A program made the position numbers and the translations under genes. 6,735 nt of DNA, from contig CATVTM010000092.1 of assembly GCA_958346935.1 (NCBI GenBank), forward strand, positions 1-6,735, read 5' to 3'. The notes under the pieces were generated by a model. It ran no database searches. It had not been told where the DNA came from and was given only the letters and a program-made list of their open reading frames with translations. Positions 4,965-6,735 of the stretch are shown here, piece after piece. How positions within the stretch are numbered: position 1 is the first letter of the stretch; every line of letters begins with the position of its first letter. This DNA comes from an uncultured Collinsella sp. Its GTDB lineage: Bacteria > Actinomycetota > Coriobacteriia > Coriobacteriales > Coriobacteriaceae.

Positions 4965-6735
4965 GCGCGATCACCCACCAATACATTCTTGGCGTGGAGC
5001 GTGGGGCAGATCCCGCAGCCGGTGCACGACGTACGGGTGCAGTCGGGAGTCGTGACGCCCTCGAGCGAGCGACGGTACTCGCGCTCGAGGAAGCCGCGCG
5101 TGCAGCCGGGGCTCACGTGCTCCCACGGCAGGCGCCAGTCCAACTCGTAGGGCAGGTGCACGAGCTCATTGAGGTCGATGCCGTTTTTGGCAGCAGCCTC
5201 CTTCCAGTTATCGAGCGAGAAATGCTCTACCCAGGCGTCAAAGCGAGAGCCCGAGCGCCAAGCGTCGATGATGACGGGCGTCATGTCACGACCGGCGCGG
5301 GACAGCGCAGCCTCGATGAGCGAGGTCTCGGCATCGTGGTAATGAACGCGGACGGCACGGTTGCGAACGCTCGTGATGAGCAGCTTCTGGCGACGCTTGA
5401 CGTCGTCGTAGTCGAGCTGCGGGCACCACTGGAACGGCGTGGCAGCCTTAGGGATAAAGACCGAAACCGAGATCGACACCGAGATCGAGCCGCGACGAGC
5501 CTTGGGCACCACGGAACGACCGAGCTCCAGCACGTGATCGGCCAGATTGGCGATGGCCACGATGTCCTCGTCGCGCTCGCCGGGAAGGCCCATCATAAAG
5601 TAGAGCTTCATGCGGTTCCAGCCGGCCTCGAAGGCCGCCTTGGCCGCACGGTCCAGGTCCTCCTCGGTCACGTTCTTGTTAATGATGTCGCGCATGCGCT
5701 GGCTGCCGGCCTCGGGCGCGAACGTCAGGCCGCCCTTCTTTTCGCCGGCAACCGACTCGGCCATATCCACGCCAAACGAATCCAGGCGCTGCGACGGAAT
5801 AGACACGCGAATACCCGTATCCTCCAGGCGACGGTTGAGCCTGCCGAGCACGTCGCGAATGCAGGAGTGGTCGGTCGTGGAGAGCGAGGTCAGCGACACC
5901 TCGTCATAGCCGGTCTTTTCCAGACCCTGAATCACCGACGAGACGATCTGGTCGGCCGAGCGCTCGCGCACCGGGCGATACGTCATGCCAGCCTGGCAAA
6001 AACGACAGCCGCGGGCGCAGCCGCGCAGGATCTCGATAGACAGGCGGTCGTGAACCAGCTGCGCATAGGGCACGCACGACTGCGACAGCGGATTCGTGGC
6101 GCCGAAATCCTCGACGACGCGCTTGTAGACCACGGTCGGCGCATCCTTGCCCTCACGCGGCACGGTGTAGCCATGCGGCGAGCAGGGCTCGTCGTGACGA
6201 ACCTCATAGAGCGACGGCACGTAGTTGCCACCAATGGATGCAAGCTGCTCAACAATCTGCGCGCGCGGGACCCCTTCGTCACGCAGGCGGCGATGCAGCT
6301 GGCAGGTCTCGAGCAGCGATTCCTCGCCCTCACCGATGAGGATGGCATCGAAGAAGGCCGCGTACGGCTCGGGGTTGTACACCGAAGGGCCGCCGGCGAT
6401 GATGATGGGATCGTCTTCACCTCGGTCGGCCGCTAACAGCGGAATGCCAGCGAGGTCGAGCGCCTCGAGGAAGTTCGTCACCGCCATCTCGTGCGGCACA
6501 TGCAGACCGACGATATCAAACGAAGCGACCGGCGCTGCACCCTCGAGCGAGAGCAGCGGGATGCCCGCCTCGCGCATGGCGTCACCCATATCTGGCCACG
6601 GCACATAGCCACGCTCGCAGGAGATGCCCTCGGCCTGGTTAAGGATGTTGTAGAGGATAGCGATACCCTGGTTGGGCAGGCCGACCTCGTACACATCCGG
6701 GTAGATCAGGCAGCAACGGTAGTCGGCATCGGCCT
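4961..6735 (-). CDS. B12-binding-like radical SAM protein, TIGR03960-type, 5' end outside window
   Basis: The gene is partial: the frame stays open to the right edge. The in-frame GTG at 6694 is not the start, since the codons before it read a family-like strand, CCLIYPDVYEVGLPNQG. The visible 591 codons contain an N-terminal cobalamin-binding-like domain (IIIAGGPSVYNPEPYAAFF and IGEGEE), then the radical-SAM cluster motif CARGCRFC (5996-6019, C-x3-C-x2-C), which holds a 4Fe-4S cluster that cleaves S-adenosylmethionine. Barrel segments follow, such as LTFAPEAGSQRMRDIINKNV and KLYFMMGLPGE. Near the end there is a second cysteine group, C-x4-C-x2-C-x2-C (5006-5041). Substrate and product are unknown for the family. 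It is translationally coupled to the DUF2344 gene and is probably in the same pathway. Confidence 0.93.
   Translation of the reverse strand, partial: ADADYRCCLIYPDVYEVGLPNQGIAILYNILNQAEGISCERGYVPWPDMGDAMREAGIPLLSLEGAAPVASFDIVGLHVPHEMAVTNFLEALDLAGIPLLAADRGEDDPIIIAGGPSVYNPEPYAAFFDAILIGEGEESLLETCQLHRRLRDEGVPRAQIVEQLASIGGNYVPSLYEVRHDEPCSPHGYTVPREGKDAPTVVYKRVVEDFGATNPLSQSCVPYAQLVHDRLSIEILRGCARGCRFCQAGMTYRPVRERSADQIVSSVIQGLEKTGYDEVSLTSLSTTDHSCIRDVLGRLNRRLEDTGIRVSIPSQRLDSFGVDMAESVAGEKKGGLTFAPEAGSQRMRDIINKNVTEEDLDRAAKAAFEAGWNRMKLYFMMGLPGERDEDIVAIANLADHVLELGRSVVPKARRGSISVSISVSVFIPKAATPFQWCPQLDYDDVKRRQKLLITSVRNRAVRVHYHDAETSLIEAALSRAGRDMTPVIIDAWRSGSRFDAWVEHFSLDNWKEAAAKNGIDLNELVHLPYELDWRLPWEHVSPGCTRGFLEREYRRSLEGVTTPDCTRTSCTGCGICPTLHAKNVLVGDRA

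Noticed and set aside
4994..6436. Long plus-strand open frame (480 codons) opposite the radical-SAM gene
   Set aside because: Mirror of a strongly coding minus-strand frame; Arg/Ala/Val/Leu-rich composition and no motif.
6692..6694. GTG as start of the radical-SAM gene
   Set aside because: Codons upstream in frame remain open to the window edge and read as a family-like strand, so this is an internal valine.
1..6735. Search for CRISPR arrays, tRNA or rRNA genes, defence or toxin-antitoxin modules
   Set aside because: No spaced repeats, cloverleaf or rRNA motifs, or non-housekeeping gene pairs were seen; the window is almost fully occupied by conserved genes.

Overview
This is an ordinary housekeeping stretch of a GC-rich bacterial chromosome. 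All eight genes read on the minus strand, so transcription runs from high to low coordinates. Protein sequence, GC-richness and gene order fit a Coriobacteriia-like actinobacterium; Collinsella or a relative is my best guess from memory of the family, not a search. Pointers are the mixed layout (Firmicutes-style obg-nadD-yqeK-rsfS, with the TIGR03960/TIGR03936 radical-SAM pair as two separate genes upstream of rplU) and TTG start codons.

Layout from right to left. First comes a radical-SAM/B12-binding-like protein (4961-6735) whose 5' end lies beyond the window. Its stop overlaps the start of a DUF2344 (TIGR03936-type) partner gene (4152-4964) in an ATGA junction. A clear sigma70-type promoter begins inside the stop codon of that partner and drives rplU (L21) and rpmA (L27). 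A strong rho-independent terminator follows rpmA. Its T-tract is only a few bases from the Shine-Dalgarno of obg (GTPase). Then obg, nadD (NAD synthesis), yqeK (Ap4A hydrolase family) and rsfS (ribosome silencing factor) follow in tight succession, with gaps of 3, 12 and 27 bases.

The genes share a theme of ribosome production and restraint. L21 and L27 are 50S proteins, Obg acts in late 50S maturation and responds to the guanine nucleotide pool, and RsfS blocks 50S joining on starvation. NadD and YqeK tie in nucleotide metabolism. The terminator between rpmA and obg probably lets the two ribosomal proteins be made in large excess over Obg and the genes behind it.

The leftmost 81 bases hold no gene. 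Bases 1-52 look like the end of an insertion sequence (ISL3-like terminus, tentative), next to an AT-rich 8-mer that could be its target duplication. I see no defence system, CRISPR array, tRNA, rRNA or convincing novel multi-gene system here. The points worth a second look are regulatory (promoter in a stop codon, terminator before obg) and small protein-level oddities.
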